A model generated the notes under the pieces. It was not told where the DNA came from. It saw only the letters and a program-made list of their open reading frames with translations, and did not search any database. Below are positions 50,455 through 58,257 of a DNA stretch of 64,000 bases, piece after piece (the first letter of the stretch is position 1; the number at the start of each line of letters is the position of its first letter). The stretch is from contig DIDP01000031.1 in assembly GCA_002418205.1 (NCBI GenBank), positions 1 to 64,000 on the forward strand, in the 5' to 3' direction. A program made the translations under genes and the position numbers. The stretch is from Anaerolineales bacterium UBA5797 (GTDB lineage: Bacteria; Chloroflexota; Anaerolineae; Anaerolineales; Villigracilaceae).

Positions 50455-51829
50455 TGTTGCCTCCTTTGCGGTTTTGTGCGCGGACGAAGATGCCGAGAGC
50501 GATCACTCCGATGAGAAGCAGAAGGATGCAACATGTCCCAAGCAGGGCAAGGGTCAGCGCGAGCGGAGGTCTGTTTTGCGTGGTCGGTGTGCCGGTCGTT
50601 GACGGTTCGCCAAAGGATGATGTGGGGATCGGGGTGGGTGTCATAAGTTGATTCGAGAGCGGCGCGCCGGAGATGGGAACGATGGTGGGAACAAAGGTCG
50701 GGGTTGGCTGTGCGGTCGGTTGCGCGGAGGCAGAGCGCGGCTGGGCTTGTATCGCTTTTCTCCAGGCGTCTTCGAGACCCTCCACGTTAAAGCTGTAGAT
50801 GTTCGTCAAAGCATCATCTATCGTTGCTCCATCCCGTAGCGAGATCAGCAGGGCGGTCATCTTTTGCTGTCCGTAGGTCTCGATGAGGAATTTGACGATG
50901 CTGTAGGACTGGCTGTAGGAAAGGTAGGCTTTGTCCGGGACCTCTGAAAAGCCGGCGCTCAGGGAACGGACTGAGAGCAACGTGTCGTTTTTGATCGCGT
51001 CATCCAGTTGTCCCTGGGAGGCGGAATCGAGCCTGCCTTCGCTGTAAACTGCAAGCCCTTCGTTGAGCCAGGTGGGCACACCACCCAGGCACGAGAATGT
51101 GAGGTGCCCCACCAGCACATGTGTGATCTCGTGGACGATGGCACCGCGCCCCCAATCCAGATCGGATTGCGATATGCCGATGATGACGATGTCATGATCG
51201 GGGAATGCCTGTCCTCCCGTCCATGAGGGTTCGTAGAGGACGGCATCCTTCAGGTCATTTGTGTTTGCATAGATATACAGGTCAATGGGGGACTGTGCGG
51301 CAAGACCCGATTTTGTCGCGTTGAATTCGAGTCCGTTTTGGGCGGCGTCGAGCAGATCCTGTGCGAAGGCTTGGCTTCCGGAGTACCAGTGCAGGTTGAG
51401 TTTGTCCGCAGTGATGGTCTTCCAGTTGTGGACGGAATCCAGCCAGGTGATGGTTTGTTGATCCGATACGGTTTCGTTGCCGGTTTCGTCCGTGTAGCGC
51501 CAGCGCCACCAGATGGTTGCGCCGGGCGGCAGGGAGCCGCTCTGACGCATTTCCCAGGTCCATTCAACATCCGCGGATTTGCCGGGGGTGAACTGCGGAA
51601 ATGCCCTGGCGATCACTTCGCCGCAGGTCAATTGGTCGGTGCCATATTCGAGAACGACGGATGTAATATTTGCCGTGGAATCGATCTGTGCGCGGAATGT
51701 AACCGTGATGGGGAAGTCGATAACGGCTTCGTTGTTCCTCACGTCTGCCTGGAGGGCGGCAGAGGCTGGTTTGACGGCGAACAGATTTAGGCTGAGTATG
51801 AGCGTAAGCAGGATGTGAATCCTTCGCAT
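50444..51829 (-). CDS. MA-like (gluzincin) metallopeptidase, membrane-anchored
   Basis: A 461-residue exported protein. After a signal peptide (HILLTLILSLNLFAV) and a beta-sandwich of about 130 residues comes a peptidase MA-like domain with HEITHVLVGH and a third ligand Glu in WLNEGLAVYSEG. A Pro/Thr/Ser-rich linker and a C-terminal membrane helix (LALTLALLGTCCILLLLIGVIALGI) follow, so the catalytic domain faces outside. GGAG precedes the ATG at 51829. Its overlap with the peptide-binding protein suggests peptide release and capture. Confidence 0.85.
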   Translation of the reverse strand: MRRIHILLTLILSLNLFAVKPASAALQADVRNNEAVIDFPITVTFRAQIDSTANITSVVLEYGTDQLTCGEVIARAFPQFTPGKSADVEWTWEMRQSGSLPPGATIWWRWRYTDETGNETVSDQQTITWLDSVHNWKTITADKLNLHWYSGSQAFAQDLLDAAQNGLEFNATKSGLAAQSPIDLYIYANTNDLKDAVLYEPSWTGGQAFPDHDIVIIGISQSDLDWGRGAIVHEITHVLVGHLTFSCLGGVPTWLNEGLAVYSEGRLDSASQGQLDDAIKNDTLLSVRSLSAGFSEVPDKAYLSYSQSYSIVKFLIETYGQQKMTALLISLRDGATIDDALTNIYSFNVEGLEDAWRKAIQAQPRSASAQPTAQPTPTFVPTIVPISGAPLSNQLMTPTPIPTSSFGEPSTTGTPTTQNRPPLALTLALLGTCCILLLLIGVIALGIFVRAQNRKGGNNVE

Positions 51830-51917
51830 TATGTTGTCTCCAATTCCGAAAAAGTTCGGGAAGTTTATCACAGCAGGCGGTCACCTTCCAGATTCTTTTC
51901 AATGTTTGCATCCTTGT

Positions 51918-51946
51918 TTGACGCATGTATCCCTTGCAAGTATAAT
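51918..51946 (+). promoter_or_regulatory. Sigma-70-like promoter of the DUF4388 operon
   Basis: TTGACG, exactly 17 bases, TATAAT. It is the best promoter match in the window and lies 42 bases before the start codon. A 7-bp hairpin (51954-51972) forms right at the predicted 5' end of the RNA and may stabilise it. Confidence 0.75.
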
Positions 51947-51987
51947 CTTTTCGTTCTCCCCTTACGGGAGAATTTATTGAGGTTTCC

Positions 51988-52794
51988 ATGGCTTTGCGCG
52001 GAAATTTACGCGATTTCACGATCACACAATTGCTCAATCTCATCAATCTTGCTCAAAAGACCGGCACGCTTGTGGTGGATGGTCCGAGTGAGCAGGCTTA
52101 TATTTCCTTCCGTGAAGGGAAGCTGGCATACGCGCGCGTGGGGCAGGAGGATGGCACCCTCGCGACGGTTTTGCACAAAGCCAACCGCTTGACGGTGAAC
52201 CAGTACCGGGCGATCGTGGAACGCGCCGGAAACATCAATGACAAGGAACTGGGGTTGTTGCTGATCAATGCCGGGTATCTTTCGCAAGAGGAGATCCTCG
52301 CCAACCTCCAAAACTATTTTACGGAAATCGTACGCCGCCTCTTTACATGGGTGGAGGGTTTCTTCCGTTTTGAAGCCGAGATGCTGCCGCCCGCCGACCG
52401 GATCAATGTGAGGCTCGATCTTGAGAATATCATCATCGAAGGCTCGCGGCAGTTGCGGGAATGGGAGCAATTGCAGGATGAGATCCCCAGCCTTGAGATG
52501 GCGTTGAAATTCACGGAACGTCCGCTGAAAAATGTGAACCTGAGCGTGGAAGAATGGCGTGTGGTCTCTTATATCAATCCCAGAAATACAATGAAGCAGA
52601 TCGCCTTGACGAACAAGATGAATGACCTTGAGATCCGCAGGATTGTTTATGGTTTATTGCAGGCAGGTCTTGTGGAGATCGTGCGTCCCGAGGGCATGGT
52701 CATTCAGCAAAGCCCCAAGATGTTCCCCACCCAGAACAAGGAGGAACAGAAATCATTGGTCAATAAACTGATCGGGCGCATTCGTTCCTTATAG
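51988..52794 (+). CDS. DUF4388 (PatA-like N-terminal) protein with winged helix
   Basis: A 268-residue signalling protein. Residues 1-115 are a DUF4388/PatA-like domain (RGNLRDFTITQLLNLINLAQKTGTLVVDG), found in regulators of motility, pattern and stress. The rest includes a helical region and a C-terminal winged-helix-like segment (WRVVSYINPRNTMKQIALTN ... IVYGLLQAGLVEIVRPEG). Such proteins usually act with MglA/CvnD-like GTPases, and the next gene is one. No enzyme motif. GAGG precedes the ATG. Confidence 0.85.
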   Translation: MALRGNLRDFTITQLLNLINLAQKTGTLVVDGPSEQAYISFREGKLAYARVGQEDGTLATVLHKANRLTVNQYRAIVERAGNINDKELGLLLINAGYLSQEEILANLQNYFTEIVRRLFTWVEGFFRFEAEMLPPADRINVRLDLENIIIEGSRQLREWEQLQDEIPSLEMALKFTERPLKNVNLSVEEWRVVSYINPRNTMKQIALTNKMNDLEIRRIVYGLLQAGLVEIVRPEGMVIQQSPKMFPTQNKEEQKSLVNKLIGRIRSL

Positions 52795-52820
52795 TTTGCG
52801 GCGGAAGGATAAAAGATATT

Positions 52821-53360
52821 ATGCAAACAGTGAAAATGGTTGTCACAGGTCCATTCAGCGCCGGTAAAACGGAATTCATCCAATCGGTCAGCGAGATCGA
52901 CGTGGTTTCCACCGAGCGCAAGATCTCAAGCACGGCAGAGCGTTCCGTCAAGGAAGCCACGACGGTTGCCATGGACTTTGGGCGCATTACTGTGGATGAG
53001 GATCTTGTCCTTTATCTGTTCGGCACGCCCGGTCAGAAACGATTCGATTTCATGTGGGAAATTCTTTCGGAGGGCATGCTCGGTTTTATTGTCATGGTGG
53101 ACAGCACCCGGCCCGAGACCTTCCGCGAGGCGCGTTCGATCCTTGAAACCTTCCGCGCTTATGCGCCCACGCCTTATGTGGTTGCCGCCAACAAGCAGGA
53201 TATGGAAGACGCCTGGGATCTGGAAGATATGCGACATGCTTTAAGACTCGAGAACAAGGTGAAATTCCTGCCGTGCGTCGCGACGGATAAGAATACGGTC
53301 AAGACGGTTTTGCTCGAACTGTTGTATAGCATCCTTGCCGAAATGGAGTCGGGAGGATAG
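52821..53360 (+). CDS. CvnD/MglA-like small GTPase
   Basis: A 179-residue Ras-like GTPase. The P-loop is GPFSAGKT (residues 10-17), the switch II motif LFGTPGQKRFD and the base-binding NKQD. It resembles the GTPases of the Streptomyces conservons (KMVVTGPFSAGKTEFIQSVSEI matches their P-loop and following region). No lipid-modification site. It is 26 bases after the DUF4388 gene, so they likely form a switch module. Confidence 0.9.
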   Translation: MQTVKMVVTGPFSAGKTEFIQSVSEIDVVSTERKISSTAERSVKEATTVAMDFGRITVDEDLVLYLFGTPGQKRFDFMWEILSEGMLGFIVMVDSTRPETFREARSILETFRAYAPTPYVVAANKQDMEDAWDLEDMRHALRLENKVKFLPCVATDKNTVKTVLLELLYSILAEMESGG

Positions 53361-53382
53361 GGGAACCCGTTGACAGGCAGTC

Positions 53383-54240
53383 GTGTCATCAATCACCACT
53401 GATCAAGGCATCGTGCATTATGAGGTGTATGGGCGCGGGAAGCCCGTCATCCTGTTGCATGGCTGGCTCGGCTCGTGGGGCTTGTGGCAGGAGACGATGG
53501 CTTTTTTGGGTCGTTATTATCGCACCTATGCCCTCGATTTTTGGGGCTTCGGCGAATCGGGAAAAAAACGCGAAACCTATGCTGTTCAGGATTTTGTCAG
53601 TCTCGTCAATCAATTCATGGAACAATTGGGCATCATGCGTGCGCCGCTGGTCGGTCACAGCATGGGCGGCACGGTCAGTCTCTCTGTTGCCATCCGTTAT
53701 CCAGAGCGGGTAAGCAAAGTGGTTGTGGTCGGTTCGCCGATCGTTGGCTCGTCCCTGGCGTTCCCGTTGAAACTGGCCGGTTATCGCCCGATCGCCTTCA
53801 TGCTGTTTAACATGATGGGAGCTTTTCGCCTCGGGATGCGGATCGCTTCACCGATCATCTGCCGTGACGAACGTTTTGCGGACATGATGGACCGCGATCT
53901 TTCCCGGACGACGCTCGAATCATTCCTGCTTTCGATTGCCTCGCTCCGAAGGACCGATCTTCGTCCCATGCTTGACCAGATCAAGGTCCCGGCAATGGGC
54001 ATGTACGGCGACCGCGATGTGATCGTCCACCCGAAGCAATGGCAGCCCATGCAAAAAGGAATCCCACAGGCACATATCGAACGGTTTCCCGTCGCCGGGC
54101 ATTTTCCCATGCTGGAAGAACCCCAGAACTTTGCAGAGAAACTCAAAACATTTCTTGACAGGGAAGAGGAAGAGCCGGTTCAAACCCGCCAGACCCAATC
54201 ATCCCCGCTCAATACCACTTCCGTGACACTTGCCCCATGA
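53383..54240 (+). CDS. Alpha/beta hydrolase
   Basis: A 285-residue hydrolase with oxyanion motif LLHGWLGSW, nucleophile Ser in GHSMGG, acid in MYGDRDVIV and His in PVAGHFPMLEEP. It should hydrolyse an ester or a similar bond; the substrate is unknown. It starts with GTG and has a weak ribosome-binding site, and its stop overlaps the next start (ATGA), so translation is coupled to the V4R gene. Placement in a signalling operon is unusual and suggests it makes or removes a signal. Confidence 0.85.
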   Translation: MSSITTDQGIVHYEVYGRGKPVILLHGWLGSWGLWQETMAFLGRYYRTYALDFWGFGESGKKRETYAVQDFVSLVNQFMEQLGIMRAPLVGHSMGGTVSLSVAIRYPERVSKVVVVGSPIVGSSLAFPLKLAGYRPIAFMLFNMMGAFRLGMRIASPIICRDERFADMMDRDLSRTTLESFLLSIASLRRTDLRPMLDQIKVPAMGMYGDRDVIVHPKQWQPMQKGIPQAHIERFPVAGHFPMLEEPQNFAEKLKTFLDREEEEPVQTRQTQSSPLNTTSVTLAP

Positions 54241-54863
54241 CAGAGACCACAACATATTTCTATCCGAATCAAATGGGGAGGATCATACTCCTGTCCATGG
54301 AGGAGGTGATGGGGCGGACGGGGGTACACGCCATCCTGAAGCTTGCCTCATTACCCTCGTTGATCGAAAACTATCCGCCCGATGACGCGGAACTGGCCTT
54401 TCCCTTTTCCACGCTGAGCAATATCACCGGAATGCTGGAGCAGGCTTACGGTCCGCATGGTGGACGCGGGCTGGCGCTACGGGTTGGTCGTGCCTGCTTT
54501 AACAACGGAGTGCGTCAGTACGGTACGCAATTGGGGATCACAGAAATGGCATTCCGTCTCCTGCCGCTTCCTGCAAAGGTCGGCACCGGGGCAAGGATGC
54601 TTGCTCAATTGTTCAATAACCATACCGATCAGCGTGTGCGGATCGAGGAAGTGGATGAGAAGATCCTCTGGCATATTGAGCGTTGTCCGCTTTGCTGGGA
54701 ACGTCATGCCCAGGAACCGGTCTGTCACCTGGCTGTGGGGGTTTTGCAGGAGGCTTTGTACTGGTTGAGCGGGGGGAAGGTCTTCGACGTGGAGGAAAAG
54801 ACCTGCATCGCGATGGGGGATCAAACTTGCACGATCGTGATCGATCAAACACCCATGTATTAA
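54237..54863 (+). CDS. V4R (4-vinyl reductase) domain protein
   Basis: A 208-residue cytoplasmic protein. The C-terminal half carries the V4R signature with Cys residues in IERCPLCWERH and the final CIAMGDQTCTIVID. V4R domains bind small hydrophobic molecules, as in the aromatic sensors XylR/DmpR. The N-terminal part (FYPNQMGRIILLSMEEVMGRTG) is typical of stand-alone V4R proteins. It is translationally coupled to the hydrolase, so it may bind that enzyme's product. A terminator follows. Confidence 0.82.
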   Translation: MTETTTYFYPNQMGRIILLSMEEVMGRTGVHAILKLASLPSLIENYPPDDAELAFPFSTLSNITGMLEQAYGPHGGRGLALRVGRACFNNGVRQYGTQLGITEMAFRLLPLPAKVGTGARMLAQLFNNHTDQRVRIEEVDEKILWHIERCPLCWERHAQEPVCHLAVGVLQEALYWLSGGKVFDVEEKTCIAMGDQTCTIVIDQTPMY

Positions 54864-54894
54864 ACATCCCCAAACAAATCTGTAGATGTTCCCT

Positions 54895-54918
54895 GCAGGG
54901 ACTCGGTGTCCCTGTTTT
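54895..54918 (+). terminator. Intrinsic terminator
   Basis: CAGGGAC and GTCCCTG pair and are followed by five T residues, about 32 bases after the V4R gene. It divides the signalling region into two transcription units. Confidence 0.85.
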
Positions 54919-54948
54919 TAAGATTTTGTGGAATAATTACAGTCTGAT

Positions 54949-56223
54949 ATGTATAAGATCATTCTCCAGGCGCCAAAGCTTATCACCCCTTTTAATGAAC
55001 CCGCACGTGACCTGCGAATCCAGAATCAACCCCTTTGGCTGCACCAACGGAACATTCTTGCCCCCTACACCACAAAGGAGAAGGAACTTAAACCCAAAGA
55101 GCATCTGCCCACAGATCGCGAGGAGATGCTCGTCTATCGCGACAATCTCTTCTTCGATGAGGAATATTTCACGGCGTTCATCAAGGCCGCACGCAAAAAA
55201 GGGCGGGCGGTCCGGGCGGCATTTTCTGCAGAGGACCCTGCCTTCAAGGAACACGCGTTGCCGCTTGCCACATCCTATACCCCTGCGGGGAATTTATATC
55301 TTGCCGACCTTTGGTATTATCCCCGCGGACCAGTCGCGGATGTGGAACCTTTGCTGATCGATCTCGAGCCGCGTGAGATGGGGTATTACCACGTTCCCAC
55401 TTACATGGCAGACCAAAGCGGCGACTTGACCTTTCAGGTACCATTGCGCACCCTGATCGCCATTGATTCATGGGTCCACATTTTCATCGCTGACATCGTG
55501 TTCGGCCTGTTCTCACGGGGGGCCCGTTTTGAGAAGCGTATCAATGAAGATCTGGGTTTCAAGCTCGGTTTTCTTGCCAGGGCATTGTACGAGGGGAAAC
55601 AGCTTCTTGAGTGCTCGGCAGTGGTCAAGGTCGGCAGGAACTGCGTGATCAATCCAAGCGCGGTCATTTACGGACCCACCACGATCGGCGATAATGTGCA
55701 CATCGATGCCGGGACGGTGATCGATAACTGCATCATCGGGAACAACGTGAACATATCGCAGGATGTGCAATTGATGCTGTCGGTTGTGGGGGACGGAGCG
55801 TTCCTTCCCTTTCGCGCCGCGTTGTTCATGACGACCGTGATGGAAAACAGCATGATCGCACAGAACACCTGCTTGCAGATGTGCGTTGTCGGACGCAATA
55901 CCTTTATCGGCGCCGGGTCCACTTTCACAGATTACAACCTCGTCCCGGCTCCGATCCGCGCCTTGGATGGGAACAACGAACTCAGCCTTTCGAATCGCCC
56001 CGTGATCGGGAGCGCGGTGGGGCATAACTGCCGGCTCGGTTCGGGAATGATCGTATACCCCGCCCGCACGATCGAATCGGACGTTGTGCTGGTTGCATCG
56101 AAGGACAGGCGTGTGATAGATAAAAGCATCCGTTATGATGATAGCGATCATCACAAATTCAAGTTCTCCGGCCTGCACCAGCGTCTATACGGACCCAAAA
56201 AACCAGAACTGGAATCATGGTAA
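54949..56223 (+). CDS. Left-handed beta-helix (hexapeptide repeat) protein
   Basis: A 424-residue protein with an unrecognised N-terminal domain (about 1-215; HLPTDREEMLVYRDNLFFDEEYF) and a left-handed parallel beta-helix (about 220-400) made of hexapeptide turns such as INPSAVIYGPTTIGDNVHIDAGTV. It resembles the GlmU/DUF4954 group of acyltransferase-like proteins, but I see no catalytic His pattern I trust, and the acyl donor and acceptor are unknown. The gene ends 3 bases before the acyl-ACP-reductase homologue, so the two are co-transcribed. Confidence 0.8.
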   Translation: MYKIILQAPKLITPFNEPARDLRIQNQPLWLHQRNILAPYTTKEKELKPKEHLPTDREEMLVYRDNLFFDEEYFTAFIKAARKKGRAVRAAFSAEDPAFKEHALPLATSYTPAGNLYLADLWYYPRGPVADVEPLLIDLEPREMGYYHVPTYMADQSGDLTFQVPLRTLIAIDSWVHIFIADIVFGLFSRGARFEKRINEDLGFKLGFLARALYEGKQLLECSAVVKVGRNCVINPSAVIYGPTTIGDNVHIDAGTVIDNCIIGNNVNISQDVQLMLSVVGDGAFLPFRAALFMTTVMENSMIAQNTCLQMCVVGRNTFIGAGSTFTDYNLVPAPIRALDGNNELSLSNRPVIGSAVGHNCRLGSGMIVYPARTIESDVVLVASKDRRVIDKSIRYDDSDHHKFKFSGLHQRLYGPKKPELESW

Positions 56224-56226
56224 TCC

Positions 56227-57327
56227 GTGGACACTTTTGCCTTCATCATTCATCCCATCGATCCAAAACGGGATGTCAGCCGGAAATTTCCCCTCCTGGG
56301 GCGCGTGTTAAGTGAGCGGCAGATAGACTTTTTCTCGACCTTCTTTCCACCCGTCTATATTTCCGAGATCGAGGGGATCACCTCCCAGGCGACTGGCAAG
56401 CAGATCAAGGGCTGGTTCGTTGCCTGTCCATATACGCCAAGAAGGATGATGGAATTACCGGAAGGCATGGTCTATCGCAAGATCGTTCAGACCGGGCATC
56501 TGGCGGAAAAATTGGGCGCGCAGATCCTGGGATTGGGCGCATTTACTTCCGTAATTGGCGATGCAGGCATTACAATTGCAAGTGCGCTGGATGTTCCCGT
56601 GACCACAGGAGATTCGTACACCGTCATGGTCGCGGTGGATGCCATCCGGGAGGCGGCATGCGCCATGGACATTCCACTCGGAGGCGCCACTGCCGCGGTG
56701 GTTGGTGCCACAGGCGCGATCGGGCAGGTCTGCGCGGAGTTGCTCGCCGACGACGTGGAGCGCCTCTATCTGATCGGTCGGAGACGGGATGCGCTCGAAG
56801 AATTGCGCGACAGGCTCAGGGTCCGGGCGAGAAGCGAGTTGATCGTCAGCACGAAAATGGATGTTCTGAAGGAGGCGCAGCTCATCCTGACGGTGACAAG
56901 TTCCATCCATGATGTGATCCGCCCGGAAAACCTGTTGCCGGGCAGTGTGGTTTGCGATGTTGCCCGCCCCCGTGATGTTTCTGCAATGGTGGCGGCTGTC
57001 AGAGATGATATATTAGTGATTGACGGTGGAATGGTGGATGTGCCAGGCTCCGTTGATTTCCACTTTAACTTTGGATTTCCGCCCGGGAAGGCGTATGCCT
57101 GTATGGCGGAGACGATTGCGCTGGCTTTGGAGGGCAGGTTCGAGGACTATACACTTGGCAAGCACCTCAACCGTCAGCGTGTGGAAGAGATCGATGCAAT
57201 TGCAGGGAAGCACGGTTTTCGCTTGAGCGGATTCCGTTCGTTTGAACGGGAAGTCTCACCCCGGCAAATTGAAACAGTGCGTCGCAATGCGAAGAATGCG
57301 CGGCTTGCTTCCATGGCGCACAGGTAA
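56227..57327 (+). CDS. Acyl-ACP reductase (AAR)-like oxidoreductase
   Basis: A 366-residue protein resembling cyanobacterial long-chain acyl-ACP reductase, the enzyme that makes fatty aldehydes in alkane biosynthesis. Shared features are SQATGKQIKGWFV, LGAFTSVIGDAG, TTGDSYT and the Rossmann motif VVGATGAIGQVCAEL. No aldehyde-deformylating oxygenase is next to it, so the aldehyde, if made, goes elsewhere. It starts with GTG 3 bases after the beta-helix gene. Whether its substrate is an acyl-ACP is inference. Confidence 0.8.
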   Translation: MDTFAFIIHPIDPKRDVSRKFPLLGRVLSERQIDFFSTFFPPVYISEIEGITSQATGKQIKGWFVACPYTPRRMMELPEGMVYRKIVQTGHLAEKLGAQILGLGAFTSVIGDAGITIASALDVPVTTGDSYTVMVAVDAIREAACAMDIPLGGATAAVVGATGAIGQVCAELLADDVERLYLIGRRRDALEELRDRLRVRARSELIVSTKMDVLKEAQLILTVTSSIHDVIRPENLLPGSVVCDVARPRDVSAMVAAVRDDILVIDGGMVDVPGSVDFHFNFGFPPGKAYACMAETIALALEGRFEDYTLGKHLNRQRVEEIDAIAGKHGFRLSGFRSFEREVSPRQIETVRRNAKNARLASMAHR

Positions 57328-57340
57328 CATCGGAGGTTGT

Positions 57341-58243
57341 ATGGGAAAATCACGATTGTTAATTGTGGAAGACGATGTCGACATCAGCAACATGCTTAAG
57401 ATCTATTTCAGCGGCATGGACTTCGATGTCGATGTGGCTGTGCGCGGTTCGGATGCGCTGGAAAAGACCAAACAGGTTCTGCCGCATCTGATAGTGCTCG
57501 ATATCATGCTGCCTGATATTGACGGCTATGAGGTCTGCCGCACGCTGCGGACCAACATGCGCACCAGTCATATCCCTGTGATCTTTCTTACCCAGAAGGA
57601 CGAACGCAGTGATAAATTGCAGGGACTGGAGTTGGGCGCGGACGATTATATCACCAAGCCCTTCGACATCGAGGAACTGAAATTGCGCGTGCAGGGCGCG
57701 ATCAGACGTGCCGAGCGAGAAAGTCTGACCGATCCCCGTTCCGGACTCCCCGCAGGACGCCTGATCGAAGAACAACTGCGCCGCATCATTCGGGAGAAGG
57801 ACTGGGCGCTGCTCGACGCGCGGATCAACAGCTTTGAACCGTTCAAGGATGTCTATGGTTTTGTGGCTGGAGACGATGTCCTGCGCTTTACCGCCATGCT
57901 GATCGGCGAGATCGTGGATGAACTTGGCACGCCCTCCGATTTCATCGGTCATGCCGGCGGCGATAACTTCGTCATTATCACAACTTATGACAAGGCTGCT
58001 CCCATCAAGGCGCGTCTCAAGGAGCGTTTTGATGAGGAGGTGCAGACGCATTACAACTTCATGGACCGTCAGCAGGGATACGTGCAGGCTCCCGTGGCAG
58101 ACGGATCGACCCGGAGGGTTCCGTTCATGACGATGGCGGTCGGGGTCGTATCGCCCAATGAACAATCGTTCGCCGACATTCGTGAGATCACCGAACTTGC
58201 GGCAGAAGCCCGCCGGCAGGATGCCGCCTCGGCTGGCGGATAA
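57341..58243 (+). CDS. Response regulator with degenerate GGDEF domain
   Basis: A 300-residue protein. The receiver domain (1-120) has the acidic pocket VEDDVD, phospho-Asp54 in LIVLDIMLPD, Thr in FLTQKDE and Lys in DYITKPF. The C-terminal half resembles a diguanylate cyclase, but the signature is AGGDNF rather than GGDEF, so catalysis is unlikely and a binding or protein-interaction role is better. CGGAGG precedes the ATG at 57341. It is followed after 14 bases by the multi-GAF sensor, its probable partner. Confidence 0.88.
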   Translation: MGKSRLLIVEDDVDISNMLKIYFSGMDFDVDVAVRGSDALEKTKQVLPHLIVLDIMLPDIDGYEVCRTLRTNMRTSHIPVIFLTQKDERSDKLQGLELGADDYITKPFDIEELKLRVQGAIRRAERESLTDPRSGLPAGRLIEEQLRRIIREKDWALLDARINSFEPFKDVYGFVAGDDVLRFTAMLIGEIVDELGTPSDFIGHAGGDNFVIITTYDKAAPIKARLKERFDEEVQTHYNFMDRQQGYVQAPVADGSTRRVPFMTMAVGVVSPNEQSFADIREITELAAEARRQDAASAGG

Positions 58244-58257
58244 GGTGTACGTCGAGG

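Noticed and set aside
54949..55357. Plus-strand open frame at 54683-55357 overlapping the beta-helix gene
   Set aside because: It crosses the V4R gene end and a terminator in another frame; its composition is not protein-like.
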